A stretch of DNA of 64,000 bases from Palsa-504 sp963844625. Its GTDB lineage: Bacteria; Actinomycetota; Actinomycetes; Streptosporangiales; Streptosporangiaceae. The stretch is from assembly GCA_963844625.1 (NCBI GenBank), contig CAWJPF010000013.1, positions 62,001 to 126,000 of the forward strand. The letters are read 5' to 3'. The notes below the pieces were generated by a model. That model was not told the DNA's origin, did not search any database, and saw only the letters and a list, made by a program, of their open reading frames with translations. Numbering within the stretch: position 1 is the stretch's first letter; the number at the start of each line of letters is the position of its first letter. The position numbers and the translations under genes were made by a program. Below are positions 8,394-16,524 of the stretch, one piece after another.

Positions 8394-8599
8394 CAGGTAG
8401 CGAGTCCGGGCACCTGCCGTAAGGACAGCGCCACGCCGATGCGCAATCGTTAGCGACAAACAGCACGGCAGGCCTGGAACGACCGGAACGGAAGGACGCG
8501 GGCTCGTCGCCGTCGAAGACCAGGCGCAGGAAAATAGGGAATACGTACGCACGCTGCCGAAGAAATGCCCGCCCCGGACGATCATGATAGAGGTTAGGG

Positions 8600-9640
8600 A
8601 TGACTGTTGGCAGCTCGGAAACGATGCAGGCGTGGGTGGTAAGCCAGCCAGGACCGATCGAGACCAGCCCGCTGAGGTACGTGGAGAAACCTGTGCCGGC
8701 CCCGGCTCCCGGCGAACTGCTGGTTCAGGTCCTAGCCTGCGCCGTCTGCCGTACTGACCTGCATGTCAGCGAGGGCGATCTGCCGGTGCACCGTGAGCAC
8801 GTCACGCCCGGTCACATGGTCGTGGGCTCGGTAGCGGCCCTGGGCGACAGCGTTACCGATTACGTCGTCGGGGACCGGGTCGGCGTCGCGTGGCTCCGGT
8901 ACACCGACGGGACCTGCGCCTACTGCCGCCGCGGCAACGAGAATCTGTGCCCTAACTCGCTCTACACCGGCTGGGACGCCGACGGCGGCTACGCAGAGTA
9001 CACAACCGTGCCGGCGGCGTTCGCCTACCGGCTGCCCGCCGACGTCGCTGACGTCGAACTGGCGCCGCTGCTGTGCGCCGGGATCATCGGCTATCGGGCG
9101 CTACTGCGCGCATCGCTGCCGGCCCGCGGCAGGCTCGGACTGTACGGATTCGGCGACAGCGCCCACCTGGTCGCCCAGGTGGCGCTGGCGCAAGGTGCGA
9201 CTGTCCATGCCCTGACCCGTGGCGAGGCGTCGCAGCGGCTGGCCCTGGAGCTAGGCGCCGCGTCGGCGGGGGGCGCGTATGACTCCCCGCCGGAGCCCTT
9301 GGACAGCGCGATCCTGTTCGCGCCAGTCGGGGATCTCGTGCCGGTCGCGATGCGGGCACTCGACCGTGGCGGGGTCCTCGCCGTGGCCGGGATCCATCTG
9401 ACCGATATACCGCCGCTGAACTATGAGCACGAGCTGTTCTATGAGAAGGAACTGCGCAGCGTCACCTCTAACACCCGTGACGACGGCCGGGAGTTCCTCG
9501 CACTCGCCCTCCGTCACCACGTCCGGGCCACCACCCATGTGTACCCGATGTCACGAGCCCAACAGGCGCTGCAGGACCTCAAGGCGGGCCTTTTCGACGG
9601 GGCGGCGGTTCTCGTCAACGACCGGGACACCGCGCAATGA
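8600..9640 (+). CDS. Zinc-dependent alcohol dehydrogenase
   Basis: A 346-residue medium-chain dehydrogenase. Seen: catalytic zinc cysteine in CAVCRTDLHV, the structural-zinc cysteine cluster CAYCRRGNENLC, the conserved TGWDADGGYAEY stretch, and a nucleotide-binding LYGFGDSAHLVAQVA motif, giving oxidation or reduction of alcohols/aldehydes with NAD(P)H. The normally invariant GHE after the first zinc ligand reads GHM (residues about 71-73), an unusual change beside the active-site zinc. The stop codon overlaps the start of a 51-residue protein (ATGA), suggesting co-translation. Substrate unknown. Confidence 0.85.
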   Translation: MTVGSSETMQAWVVSQPGPIETSPLRYVEKPVPAPAPGELLVQVLACAVCRTDLHVSEGDLPVHREHVTPGHMVVGSVAALGDSVTDYVVGDRVGVAWLRYTDGTCAYCRRGNENLCPNSLYTGWDADGGYAEYTTVPAAFAYRLPADVADVELAPLLCAGIIGYRALLRASLPARGRLGLYGFGDSAHLVAQVALAQGATVHALTRGEASQRLALELGAASAGGAYDSPPEPLDSAILFAPVGDLVPVAMRALDRGGVLAVAGIHLTDIPPLNYEHELFYEKELRSVTSNTRDDGREFLALALRHHVRATTHVYPMSRAQQALQDLKAGLFDGAAVLVNDRDTAQ

Positions 9641-9792
9641 CCCAACCATCGTCATCCGGCGCGAGGGGCTGGGAGTTCCGCGGCGACTCCCCGGTCGACT
9701 ACTGGTCCGAAGAGGAACCCGAGGAGCCCGAACCGTTCGGCCTGGCCGAGGTCAACCGCAAGCTAGCCGCGCTCGGCCGGGAGACGGCGTGA
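9637..9792 (+). CDS. Small acidic protein coupled to alcohol dehydrogenase
   Basis: 51-residue frame starting at an ATGA overlap with the dehydrogenase stop. It begins MTQPSSSGARGWEFRGDSPV, is acidic in the middle (SEEEPEEPEPFGL) and ends with a short amphipathic helix (AEVNRKLAALGRETA). Biased composition, third-position GC and coupling argue that it is real. Its 3' end overlaps, antisense, the last 94 bases of the exporter gene at 9699. Function unknown; a partner or stability factor for the dehydrogenase is only a guess. Confidence 0.55.
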   Translation: MTQPSSSGARGWEFRGDSPVDYWSEEEPEEPEPFGLAEVNRKLAALGRETA

Positions 9793-11126
9793 ACGGCCAT
9801 CGCGGCTTGGCCAGCAGAGTGACAATCAGCGACGGCGGGCGTTCGCCGGAAGGAAGGCGACTGGCGAGTGCTGCCGAGCGCGAGCTTGGCTGCGATCAGC
9901 ACCGTCGCGATCGCGGGCACGGTACCGGCCAGCAGCATCCCGGTACGCGGTCCGAGGTGCTGGTCGACGAGGCCGAGCAGCGGGCCGCCGAGTGCCGCGG
10001 CACCGATGAAGACGAGCAGGTATATACCCATGACCCGGCCGCGGATCGCGTCCGGCGCGGCGGTCTGCACCGTGGAGTTCGTGGCGGTCAGCAGGAGCAG
10101 CGTGCACGCGCCGATCGGGAGCAGGAATACGCAGTAGATTTCCTGTCCTGGCGCGGCGGCTGAGAGCATCTCGATCGCCGCCAGAACCGCGCCGAAGGCG
10201 AGCAGCGTGCGCAGGCAGGTGCGGGACCGGCGGGTGGAGACCAGCGCGCCGGTGACCGATCCGACGGCGACAATCGCGCTCAGCAGCCCGTATCCGCCTG
10301 GGCCGGAGTGGAAGACCGATCTGGCGTAGGCCGCGAGAGTCACGGGCAGGTTCGAGGTGAACATGCCGAAGACGCCGGCCAGGACGGTCGGCCAGAGTAT
10401 GTCAGGATGATGGACGGCGTAGTGCAGGCCGTAGCGCAACTGGCCGGCCTGAGCATCCACTGGCGGCATGGTGTGTAGTTCGCTGGTGCGCATCCGCGAC
10501 AGGGCCGCCAGTGGCGCGGCGTAGGACAGGGCATTGATCGCAAACGAGTAGCCGGGGCCGACCGCGCTTATCAGTGCTCCGCTCATAGCTGGACCAATGA
10601 GGCCGCCGAGCTGGAACACGGAGGAATTGATACTGATCGCGTTGCTCAGCTGGTGCGGGCCGACCATTTCATTGGCGAAAGATTGCCGGGTCGGATTGTC
10701 GACGGCGGTGACGACTCCGAGGCCGAATGCGATCAGGTACACCTGCGAGGCGGTGACCTCGTGTGTCAGGGTCAGGACAGCCAGGATTCCGGCGATCGCG
10801 GCCAGACCCGCCTGGGTGGCCAGCAAGATCCGGCGCTTGGGGTAACGGTCGGCTATCAGCCCGCCTATCAGCCCGAACAAGAGGGTCGGGAGGAACTGCA
10901 GCGCTGTCGTGATCCCGACATCCGTGGCGCTGCCGGTGAGGCTGAGGACGAGCCAGTCCTGGGCGATGCGCTGCACCCAGGTGCCGGTGTTAGAGAAGAG
11001 CTGCCCGATCGCGAAAAGCCGGAAATTCCTTGTTCGCAAGGAACTGAAGGTCGTGCTGCGGTCGGATTCTAGGAGCCGGGAATGGATGCTCTGGGTTCTC
11101 GCGAGCGCAGTCAAGGACATCCGCAT
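9699..11126 (-). CDS. MFS transporter, enterobactin-exporter-like
   Basis: 475-residue permease of the MFS_3 (EntS-like) group. Hallmarks: RNFRLFAIGQLFSNTGTWVQ, the helix 2-3 loop GGLIADRYPKRRIL, DNPTRQSFANEMV after helix 4, and SAISINSSVFQLGGLIGPA. Twelve hydrophobic segments are visible. The last 55 residues (from STRQSPSF) are polar, low-complexity and antisense to the 51-residue gene at 9637, so the 3' end may be displaced. Divergent from a LysR regulator at 11222, the likely controller. Exports a small molecule or siderophore-like compound by analogy. Confidence 0.8.
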   Translation of the reverse strand: MRMSLTALARTQSIHSRLLESDRSTTFSSLRTRNFRLFAIGQLFSNTGTWVQRIAQDWLVLSLTGSATDVGITTALQFLPTLLFGLIGGLIADRYPKRRILLATQAGLAAIAGILAVLTLTHEVTASQVYLIAFGLGVVTAVDNPTRQSFANEMVGPHQLSNAISINSSVFQLGGLIGPAMSGALISAVGPGYSFAINALSYAAPLAALSRMRTSELHTMPPVDAQAGQLRYGLHYAVHHPDILWPTVLAGVFGMFTSNLPVTLAAYARSVFHSGPGGYGLLSAIVAVGSVTGALVSTRRSRTCLRTLLAFGAVLAAIEMLSAAAPGQEIYCVFLLPIGACTLLLLTATNSTVQTAAPDAIRGRVMGIYLLVFIGAAALGGPLLGLVDQHLGPRTGMLLAGTVPAIATVLIAAKLALGSTRQSPSFRRTPAVADCHSAGQAAMAVHAVSRPSAASLRLTSARPNGSGSSGSSSDQ

Positions 11127-11200
11127 CGTTGTTGGATTCGTCAGCTACCATTTTCGCTTCTATTTACTCATTCTGAAAGCTAATTACTTAAATTACTGTA

Positions 11201-11215
11201 ATTGCGTATCGCAAT
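11201..11215. promoter_or_regulatory. LysR-type operator in divergent promoter
   Basis: ATTGCGTATCGCAAT: 6-bp arms (ATTGCG/CGCAAT) around a 3-base centre, fitting the T-N11-A LysR box. It lies 7 bases before the LysR start, within an AT-rich 95-base intergenic region shared with the MFS gene. Autorepression plus target control is inferred. Confidence 0.5.
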
Positions 11216-11221
11216 GATAGA

Positions 11222-12094
11222 GTGGTGCTTGTGTACGATCCGGAGCTGCTCCGCACCTTCCTCGCCGTGGCGCAGTCGCTCAGTTTCACCCGCGCGGGCG
11301 CCGGCCTCAGCCTCAGCCAGCCGACGGTCAGCCAGCATGTCCGCAGGCTGGAGCATGCCGTCGGACGGCCGCTGTTCGTCCGCGATACGCGCAGCGTCAC
11401 ACTGACCGCGGACGGGGAGGCGATGGCCGGCTTCGCCCGCTCGATCCTCGCCGCCCACGAGCAGGCCGTAGCGTACTTCACCGGCTCGGGACTCAGCGGC
11501 CGGCTGCGCTTCGGGGTCACCGATGACCTCGCGCTCACGCCGGTGCCGAGCATCCTGCGTGACTTCCGGCAGCTCTACCCGCGAATCGACCTCGAGCTGA
11601 CGGTCTCGCAGAGCGGGACGCTGCAGCGCCGCGTGGAGTCAGGTCACCTGGACGTCGCCTTTGTCAAGCAGGCGGCGGGCGAGGGGCGCGGCCGTCTGGT
11701 CCGCCGTGACCGTCTCATCTGGGCCGCGGCCCCGGGTACCAGACTCGAGGCTGGCCGCCGCGTCGCCCTCGTCGTTTACCAGGCGCCGAGCATCAGCAGA
11801 ACGCTCGGCATGCAGGCCCTCGAGCGGGCCGGGCTTCCGTACCGCGTGACCTGCACCGTCCGCGGGGTGCTCGGCGTGGTCGCCGCTGCGCGCGCCGGGT
11901 TGGGGGTGGCAATCTTCGCGCGCAGCCTCGTCCCTGGCGATCTGGTCGAACTGCCTGCTTCGGCGGGCCTGCCGGAGGTCGGGGCCATCGACCTCACGCT
12001 GCTGACCAACTCGCGCTCAGCCACTGAACCCGCAGAGGCCCTCACCGCGGCGATTCTGGCGAGCGGCCACCCGGTCAAGAGCCGCCAGGACTGA
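11222..12094 (+). CDS. LysR-family transcriptional regulator
   Basis: 290 residues. The N-terminal winged helix-turn-helix (LLRTFLAVAQSLSFTRAGAGLSLSQPTVSQHVRRLEHAVGRPLFVRD in outline, residues 8-54) is complete, followed by the periplasmic-binding-like effector domain (GRLRFGVTDDLALTPVP...LDVAFVK). It is divergent from the MFS transporter with a palindromic site between them, so it probably senses the exported compound. The annotated GTG at 11222 is close to the operator; a start at the GTG 12 bases downstream would also keep the whole domain. Effector unknown. Confidence 0.85.
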   Translation: MVLVYDPELLRTFLAVAQSLSFTRAGAGLSLSQPTVSQHVRRLEHAVGRPLFVRDTRSVTLTADGEAMAGFARSILAAHEQAVAYFTGSGLSGRLRFGVTDDLALTPVPSILRDFRQLYPRIDLELTVSQSGTLQRRVESGHLDVAFVKQAAGEGRGRLVRRDRLIWAAAPGTRLEAGRRVALVVYQAPSISRTLGMQALERAGLPYRVTCTVRGVLGVVAAARAGLGVAIFARSLVPGDLVELPASAGLPEVGAIDLTLLTNSRSATEPAEALTAAILASGHPVKSRQD

Positions 12095-12168
12095 TAGCTC
12101 GCGGAGTCTGGGACGCTATGGGGAATGATCGGAGGGGCTGGACCTGCATCTCAGCGTGGATAAGGTCG

Positions 12169-12335
12169 GGACGGCCCGGGGCGGATCCTGGCCGGCTGGC
12201 GGGACAGGCCGCGGTGCTTACCCCGGCGCACCAGTATCCGCGGGGGTGGTGCTGGTGGCCCGGCACCGTTCGGCCTTCGTGGACCAGGCTCGGCGGGAGG
12301 ACGGGTTCATTGTCGAGGACGACTACGAGTGGCCA
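12169..12335 (+). pseudogene. MocR/PdxR-type regulator remnant (aminotransferase-like part)
   Basis: Two frames join near 12246: QAAVLTPAHQYPRG continues as VVLVARHRSAFVDQARREDG and FIVEDDYEWP. This is the PLP-domain segment of GntR-MocR regulators (typically VxLTPAHQxPTGxxLxxxRRxALLxWA...IEDDYDxE). The wHTH domain and the PLP lysine are both absent. A small leftover of a lost PLP-responsive regulator. Confidence 0.55.
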
Positions 12336-12701
12336 GGATCGACCGGGCGCCCACCAGCCGTCTGGTGCTCTGCGGGCCTGGGGGATGGTATCCCCCAGGC
12401 CCCGCAGATCCTTCCAGCCCCTCGCGCCCCAGTGCTTGCCCTGCTGCCGTCACCGCCAACCACAACGATGCTCCATCGATGTGGCCAGAACAACATCGAT
12501 GCTCCATCGATGTGGGTGGCAGCGGCCGGCGGGCGCCGCGGCCGGCGGGCGCCGCGGCCGCGCTGACATTGCGAGGAGCTTGCTGATGCGGATCTTCCCG
12601 GCGGGGGCTACGGGGGGTTATCGGGCGGCGGGTACGACGCTGTGCTGGCCGAGGGCAGGCGTGTGTTGATCAAGGACCCACACCGGCTCTGGTTTCGGGC
12701 G
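12336..12701. repeat. Gene-free stretch with two short repeats
   Basis: No gene is supportable here. A 19-bp sequence, CGATGCTCCATCGATGTGG, occurs twice (about 12466-12484 and 12496-12514). It is followed by a perfect 16-bp tandem duplication of GGCCGGCGGGCGCCGC (12524-12539 and 12540-12555). These look like replication-slippage products. Confidence 0.6.
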
Positions 12702-13733
12702 TCACCGCCAGATTTCGGCGAGCAGCTCCGCGAGGGCTCGGCCTTGGTCGTAGCCTCCTCGCGCGGCCCGCAGACGCGTTGACGGATCCGACGCATTGCC
12801 GTCGAACACGTCACCCGCGCCGCCATCCGGAAAGACGGTCTCGACCCTGCTGCCCCCTGCGCGCAGTTCGTCGACCTGGGTTGCGAGATCCATGCCCCAC
12901 TCCAGCGGCATCCGCGACCTGCCGCCGAACGGTGACAGCACCAGCACCCGCCCGTAGCCTGCCGCCAGGTCGGCGTTCTCACTGCGCCGGTAGCCGCCGT
13001 TGATGTACCGGTTCTCGCCGATGCGGTAGGGAGGGAAGGGACCGAAGCCGTTGCTGCTGCTGGCGGCGACGGCGTCCACCATATCGATTCCGCTGTGGCG
13101 GTCGAACACGACCGGTTCCCCGGTATGCGCATCGACAGCCGCGATAAGCACAGGCTGTTGCGGCCAGTGCTGGCTGGGAAGCCGAGCCGCGACGATGTCC
13201 CGCCAGCGCGTCTGGCCAGAGCCGTCGGAAGCATCCATTTCGAGCGCCGCGGCGCCCATCCTGCGGCGCATGTCGGACGCATCCTCAGCAGAACCGATGA
13301 TTCCGTTCGACCACTCCATGTAGGTCGGCCCCGAGAAATCCGGGGCGCGTCCCCTGTCCGATCCGGCGTCGCCAGCCTGTGTCCGAGGCACCCCGGCGAG
13401 GATGGCAGCATACAGTTCGGCCGGCCGTGTCCCGCTGGTGATCTGGGCAGCCACCGTCGATCCTGCCGACGTCCCGATGATGAGATCGGCCCCGGTTACA
13501 TCAACCCCGGCATCGGACAGGCCGGCGATGAGACCGAGCTCCCACGCATTGCCTGCCGCTCCGCCGCCGGCGAGAACCAGGGCTCGCTTGGTTGAGTTGT
13601 CCGCCTGTCTTGTGGCGCCGGCCTGCTGGTCGGGCATCGGCCAATTCCCGTGCCGTGGCGTCCGCGTCACCGCGATGCCATCGGAAGTGGTCGTCGAGCT
13701 GATGCGCGGAGTCGAAGAAGGTGTTGTATTCAT
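12702..13733 (-). CDS. Patatin-like phospholipase family protein
   Basis: 343 residues. Patatin fold marks: oxyanion glycine loop LAGGGAAGNAWELG (54-67), nucleophile elbow GTSAGS with Ser89, and conserved AVAASSSNGFGPFPPYRIG. The dyad aspartate expected in the motif DGG is asparagine here (YINGGYRR, Asn245), so acyl hydrolysis of lipids may be lost or slowed; the rest of the motif (ENADLAAG) is intact. The first 32 residues are polar and non-conserved, so an internal Met33 start (13637) is possible. Preceded on the same strand by a 19-codon leader frame. Cytoplasmic; substrate unknown. Confidence 0.75.
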   Translation of the reverse strand: MNTTPSSTPRISSTTTSDGIAVTRTPRHGNWPMPDQQAGATRQADNSTKRALVLAGGGAAGNAWELGLIAGLSDAGVDVTGADLIIGTSAGSTVAAQITSGTRPAELYAAILAGVPRTQAGDAGSDRGRAPDFSGPTYMEWSNGIIGSAEDASDMRRRMGAAALEMDASDGSGQTRWRDIVAARLPSQHWPQQPVLIAAVDAHTGEPVVFDRHSGIDMVDAVAASSSNGFGPFPPYRIGENRYINGGYRRSENADLAAGYGRVLVLSPFGGRSRMPLEWGMDLATQVDELRAGGSRVETVFPDGGAGDVFDGNASDPSTRLRAARGGYDQGRALAELLAEIWR

Positions 13734-13779
13734 GGGAGTCGCCTTTCGCGGATTGCCTGTCGGGCGCTCCCGGCGGCGA

Positions 13780-13839
13780 CTACCTCAGTCGCGCGATCGT
13801 GCCCTGCAGGGGAGCACCCATTACGGATACTGCGTACAT
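13780..13839 (-). CDS. Possible 19-residue leader peptide upstream of the patatin gene
   Basis: MYAVSVMGAPLQGTIARLR then TAG, preceded by a near-ideal GGAGGTGAG Shine-Dalgarno sequence 5-13 bases upstream, much stronger than that of the patatin gene 46 bases downstream. It may be a regulatory upstream frame. No threonine-, arginine- or other rich codon run suggests a specific attenuation signal. Confidence 0.35.
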   Translation of the reverse strand: MYAVSVMGAPLQGTIARLR

Positions 13840-13980
13840 GGGTCTCACCTCCTGCCGATGGATCACGAACACGGGAATGATCGCACACCCACGACGCGGT
13901 GCGCAATCGGCATCAAGCCGGTTGCCGTGTCGCTGTTCGCGGCGGGTCCGTTAGTGCCCCGACAGGGGGACACTGAGGAT

Positions 13981-15399
13981 ATGGACCGCGAACGGGCGGA
14001 AACCTATCTGCGGCTGCTGGCCGAGGCAGAGTTGCGGCGCGCCGCGACGCAACTCCCGGACAGCGCTTCGGAGGCCGGACACGCCGCCCGGATGATACGC
14101 GTCACGCAGGCACTGACCGCCGCGAACGCGCTCGACACCAACGTCGTCGATCAGATCCTGCACGAGTTCGAGGTGGCTCTCGCCGCCCGGCAGACCGGGG
14201 CGCCTGGCCCGCGTAGCCCCAGCCTGCGATCAGTCATCGGGTCGACGCCCTGGGCGCGCAGGCGACCGGCCAGGCCGACGGCCGAAGACACGTCCGCGCC
14301 CGCCCGCGTTGTTCCGGTCGGGCAGGTGTTCCACGGCGAGGAGGTCGGCGGCGATCTGCACCTGATGTCGTACGTGCACACCGCGTCCGGCGCGCGGTTC
14401 ACCACGATGAGCTGGCGCGAACGGCGCGTCAGCGGTCAGCGGCCTTCGGGTCTGGTTCGGCTCGGCCAGTTCACGGTCACCGACGACCAGGGCGCCAGTT
14501 ATCGTCTGGACCTCATGGACAGCGAGTGGACCGGCGCGATCGCCGTGCGTCCGGAGCCGCCGCGTGAGATCCGCTGGCTCAACCTCGTGCCACCAGGCGG
14601 GCCAGCTGTCCGCATCGACTTGAACCCGGAATCGCGGGACAGCACCGGGCCGGCGGTCACGCAGTCCCAGCGCAGCCCCGGTGAGCACCTGCTGAACCAG
14701 ATCGCGGAGCGGCTGCTCACCAAGGCACCGCGCTTCCCGCAGGACCGCTATGGCCAGAACTCCGCGATATCACGGGAACGAGTCACCACGCTCGCCGACG
14801 CGCTGGGCAGCATCGTGGCGGCGCTGCAGGCCGCCGGTCTCCTGCCGCCGCGCAGCCCGGTGCCCGGTCAGCTCGCCACGCTGTGCGAGAGCCTGCACCT
14901 TGGCGGGCACGGCATCACCGCGCCACCAGCACGTGACCTGCCAGAACCGTGGCTGAGCATGCTCGCTGGCCAGCATCGGGCGGAACCGGACACAATCTCG
15001 GACTGGGACGGCTACGCCACGGTGGCCGCCGCTCTCCCCGAGGTGGGGGGGACCAGGATCACGCTGCTTGACCTGCACAACGCCGAGGGAGCCACCATCT
15101 TGCACGTGCTGGCCAACGGCGCGACCCCGTACCTGCTGCACCCTGAAACCTTCGGCATAGAAATAGAGTTCCCGGTGTCGGTGTGGGTACGCGACAGCGG
15201 CGGGCGCTGGCACGCCACCTGCCCGGTCGGCCGGGAGCCACGCAACGGCGAGTGGACGCTCAGGCTGCAGCTCGTGCCGCCGCTGACCCGGTCAACCGCC
15301 TGGATCGAGGTACTGGCCGCAGCGCAGTCAGCTCAGGTCCGCGCCACACTCCCACTCCACTGGAGTGCGCCCGGACCGACGATGCCCAGCGGCAGCTAG
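13981..15399 (+). CDS. Conserved actinobacterial hypothetical protein, 472 residues
   Basis: Begins MDRERAETYLRLLAEAELRR, a helical N-terminal segment (about 1-60) of a type I have seen in other actinobacterial unknowns. A proline-rich linker (75-110) leads to a middle domain of alternating strands (HGEEVGGDLHLMSYVHTASGARF..., about 115-220), then a helical stretch (GEHLLNQIAERLLTKAP) and a C-terminal beta-rich domain (TRITLLDLHNAEGATILHVLANG...) ending near residue 465. No catalytic motif is recognised. The start at 13981 is chosen because coding character begins there and GGGGGACACTGAGGAT precedes it. It is monocistronic. Confidence 0.7.
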   Translation: MDRERAETYLRLLAEAELRRAATQLPDSASEAGHAARMIRVTQALTAANALDTNVVDQILHEFEVALAARQTGAPGPRSPSLRSVIGSTPWARRRPARPTAEDTSAPARVVPVGQVFHGEEVGGDLHLMSYVHTASGARFTTMSWRERRVSGQRPSGLVRLGQFTVTDDQGASYRLDLMDSEWTGAIAVRPEPPREIRWLNLVPPGGPAVRIDLNPESRDSTGPAVTQSQRSPGEHLLNQIAERLLTKAPRFPQDRYGQNSAISRERVTTLADALGSIVAALQAAGLLPPRSPVPGQLATLCESLHLGGHGITAPPARDLPEPWLSMLAGQHRAEPDTISDWDGYATVAAALPEVGGTRITLLDLHNAEGATILHVLANGATPYLLHPETFGIEIEFPVSVWVRDSGGRWHATCPVGREPRNGEWTLRLQLVPPLTRSTAWIEVLAAAQSAQVRATLPLHWSAPGPTMPSGS

Positions 15400-15525
15400 C
15401 GGGACGGGCCGGCTCGCGGGCGGCGCGCTAGTCCTTCCGCAGGATAGTTTCCTCGATGTTGCTGTTCCTGCCTGGTGCGATCCAGCCATGGCTATGACTG
15501 CGGGGCCCTGACCGATCAGAAAGTA

Positions 15526-15559
15526 TTGCGTAAAAAGCAAGCCTTGCGCATCACGCAAG
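15526..15559. promoter_or_regulatory. TetR autoregulatory operator
   Basis: CTTGCG (15543-15548) and CGCAAG (15554-15559) form an inverted repeat with a 5-base spacer. A related TTGCGTAAAAAGCAAG site starts at 15526. Both lie within 55 bases upstream of the TetR start at 15580, so repressor binding would block this promoter and the exporter genes behind it. Confidence 0.5.
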
Positions 15560-15579
15560 ATTTGACGTACGGTGGCCAC

Positions 15580-16227
15580 ATGACATCCGCCGCGGCCACA
15601 CCCGAGCCCGCGCCCTTCCGGCGCCGGGACATGCAAAAGGAGCAGACCCGCCTCGACCTGGCGCTGGCCGCGTTCGAGCTGGCCAAGGCGCACGGGCTGG
15701 CCAACGTGCGAGTTCCGCAGATCGCGGCGGCGGCCGGGGTCTCGACCCGGACGTTCAACAACTACTTCGCCAGTAAGGAAGCGGCCATCGTCTGGCCGAC
15801 GACACTGCGCGGGGCGCGGATGGCGGAGCACCTGGCCGGACGTCCGGCGGGCGAGCTGCTGGCCGACGCTCTCGTGGCCACGGTGGCGGACCTGTACGAG
15901 CCGGGAGAACCGGACCACCTTCCCGCGGGCTGGCTGCCGGAGTTCCGGGCCATGGTCGGCGCCGAGCCCGACCTGCACGGGGAGTACCTGAAGGCCGCCG
16001 CGGCGAGCGAGCGGGCCCTGGCCGCGGCCATCGCCCGGCGCACCGGGGCGGACCAGGCCGACCTGCGGCCCCTGGTGCTGGCCGCGGTCGTCGTGGCCGC
16101 CGAGCGCGCCGCCATCTTGCAATGGTTCCGCCAGGCCGGGACGCCCGGCCAGCTGGTCGACATGGTCCGGGCCGCGGTCGGCCTGGCTGTGCGCGGCCCG
16201 GCCGCCCCGGACGCCACCCTCACCTGA
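15580..16227 (+). CDS. TetR-family regulator of the downstream ABC exporter
   Basis: 215 residues. Helix-turn-helix VRVPQIAAAAGVSTRTFNNYF follows a short basic N-terminus; the C-terminal domain (EFRAMVGAEPDLHGEYLKAA...) belongs to the MftR-like group. The start at 15580 is the ATG right after the operator region; the frame upstream lacks coding character. Sixty bases separate it from the 78-residue membrane protein, so all four genes may form one operon controlled by this repressor. Confidence 0.85.
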   Translation: MTSAAATPEPAPFRRRDMQKEQTRLDLALAAFELAKAHGLANVRVPQIAAAAGVSTRTFNNYFASKEAAIVWPTTLRGARMAEHLAGRPAGELLADALVATVADLYEPGEPDHLPAGWLPEFRAMVGAEPDLHGEYLKAAAASERALAAAIARRTGADQADLRPLVLAAVVVAAERAAILQWFRQAGTPGQLVDMVRAAVGLAVRGPAAPDATLT

Positions 16228-16287
16228 CCGGCCGCGTGCCGGACCGTCACATCACCACCCGAGAAACACCCAGAACGGAGTTTCGTC

Positions 16288-16524
16288 ATGTTGTTCCTCT
16301 TCCAGGGCCGCTACCGCACGGCCGCCCGGGCGATCCTCGGCGTCGCGCTGCTCGCGGTCGGGCTGGTCCTTCCTCAGGTCGTGCTGGCGGTGCTCGGCGG
16401 CCTGCTGATCGTGTGGGCCGCGGCCAGCGCGCTGAACGACCTGCGCGTCCGCCGCCAGGATCGCCAGGACCGCGCCGACCCGCAGGACCGCGCCGAGGGC
16501 CGCCCCGGAGACGGCAGCCGATGA
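16288..16524 (+). CDS. Small two-helix membrane protein in ABC operon
   Basis: 78 residues: a short basic start (MLFLFQGRYRTAAR), two adjacent hydrophobic helices (AILGVALLAVGLVLP and VVLAVLGGLLIVWAAASAL), and a hydrophilic, charge-rich tail of RQDRQDR/DPQDR repeats. The stop overlaps the ATPase start by four bases (ATGA). Position suggests an accessory subunit or small regulator of the transporter. No homologous family is recognised. Confidence 0.65.
   Translation: MLFLFQGRYRTAARAILGVALLAVGLVLPQVVLAVLGGLLIVWAAASALNDLRVRRQDRQDRADPQDRAEGRPGDGSR

Noticed and set aside
13402..13980. 5' extension of the 472-residue hypothetical gene
   Set aside because: It is antisense to the patatin gene and lacks coding bias; coding begins at the ATG at 13981.
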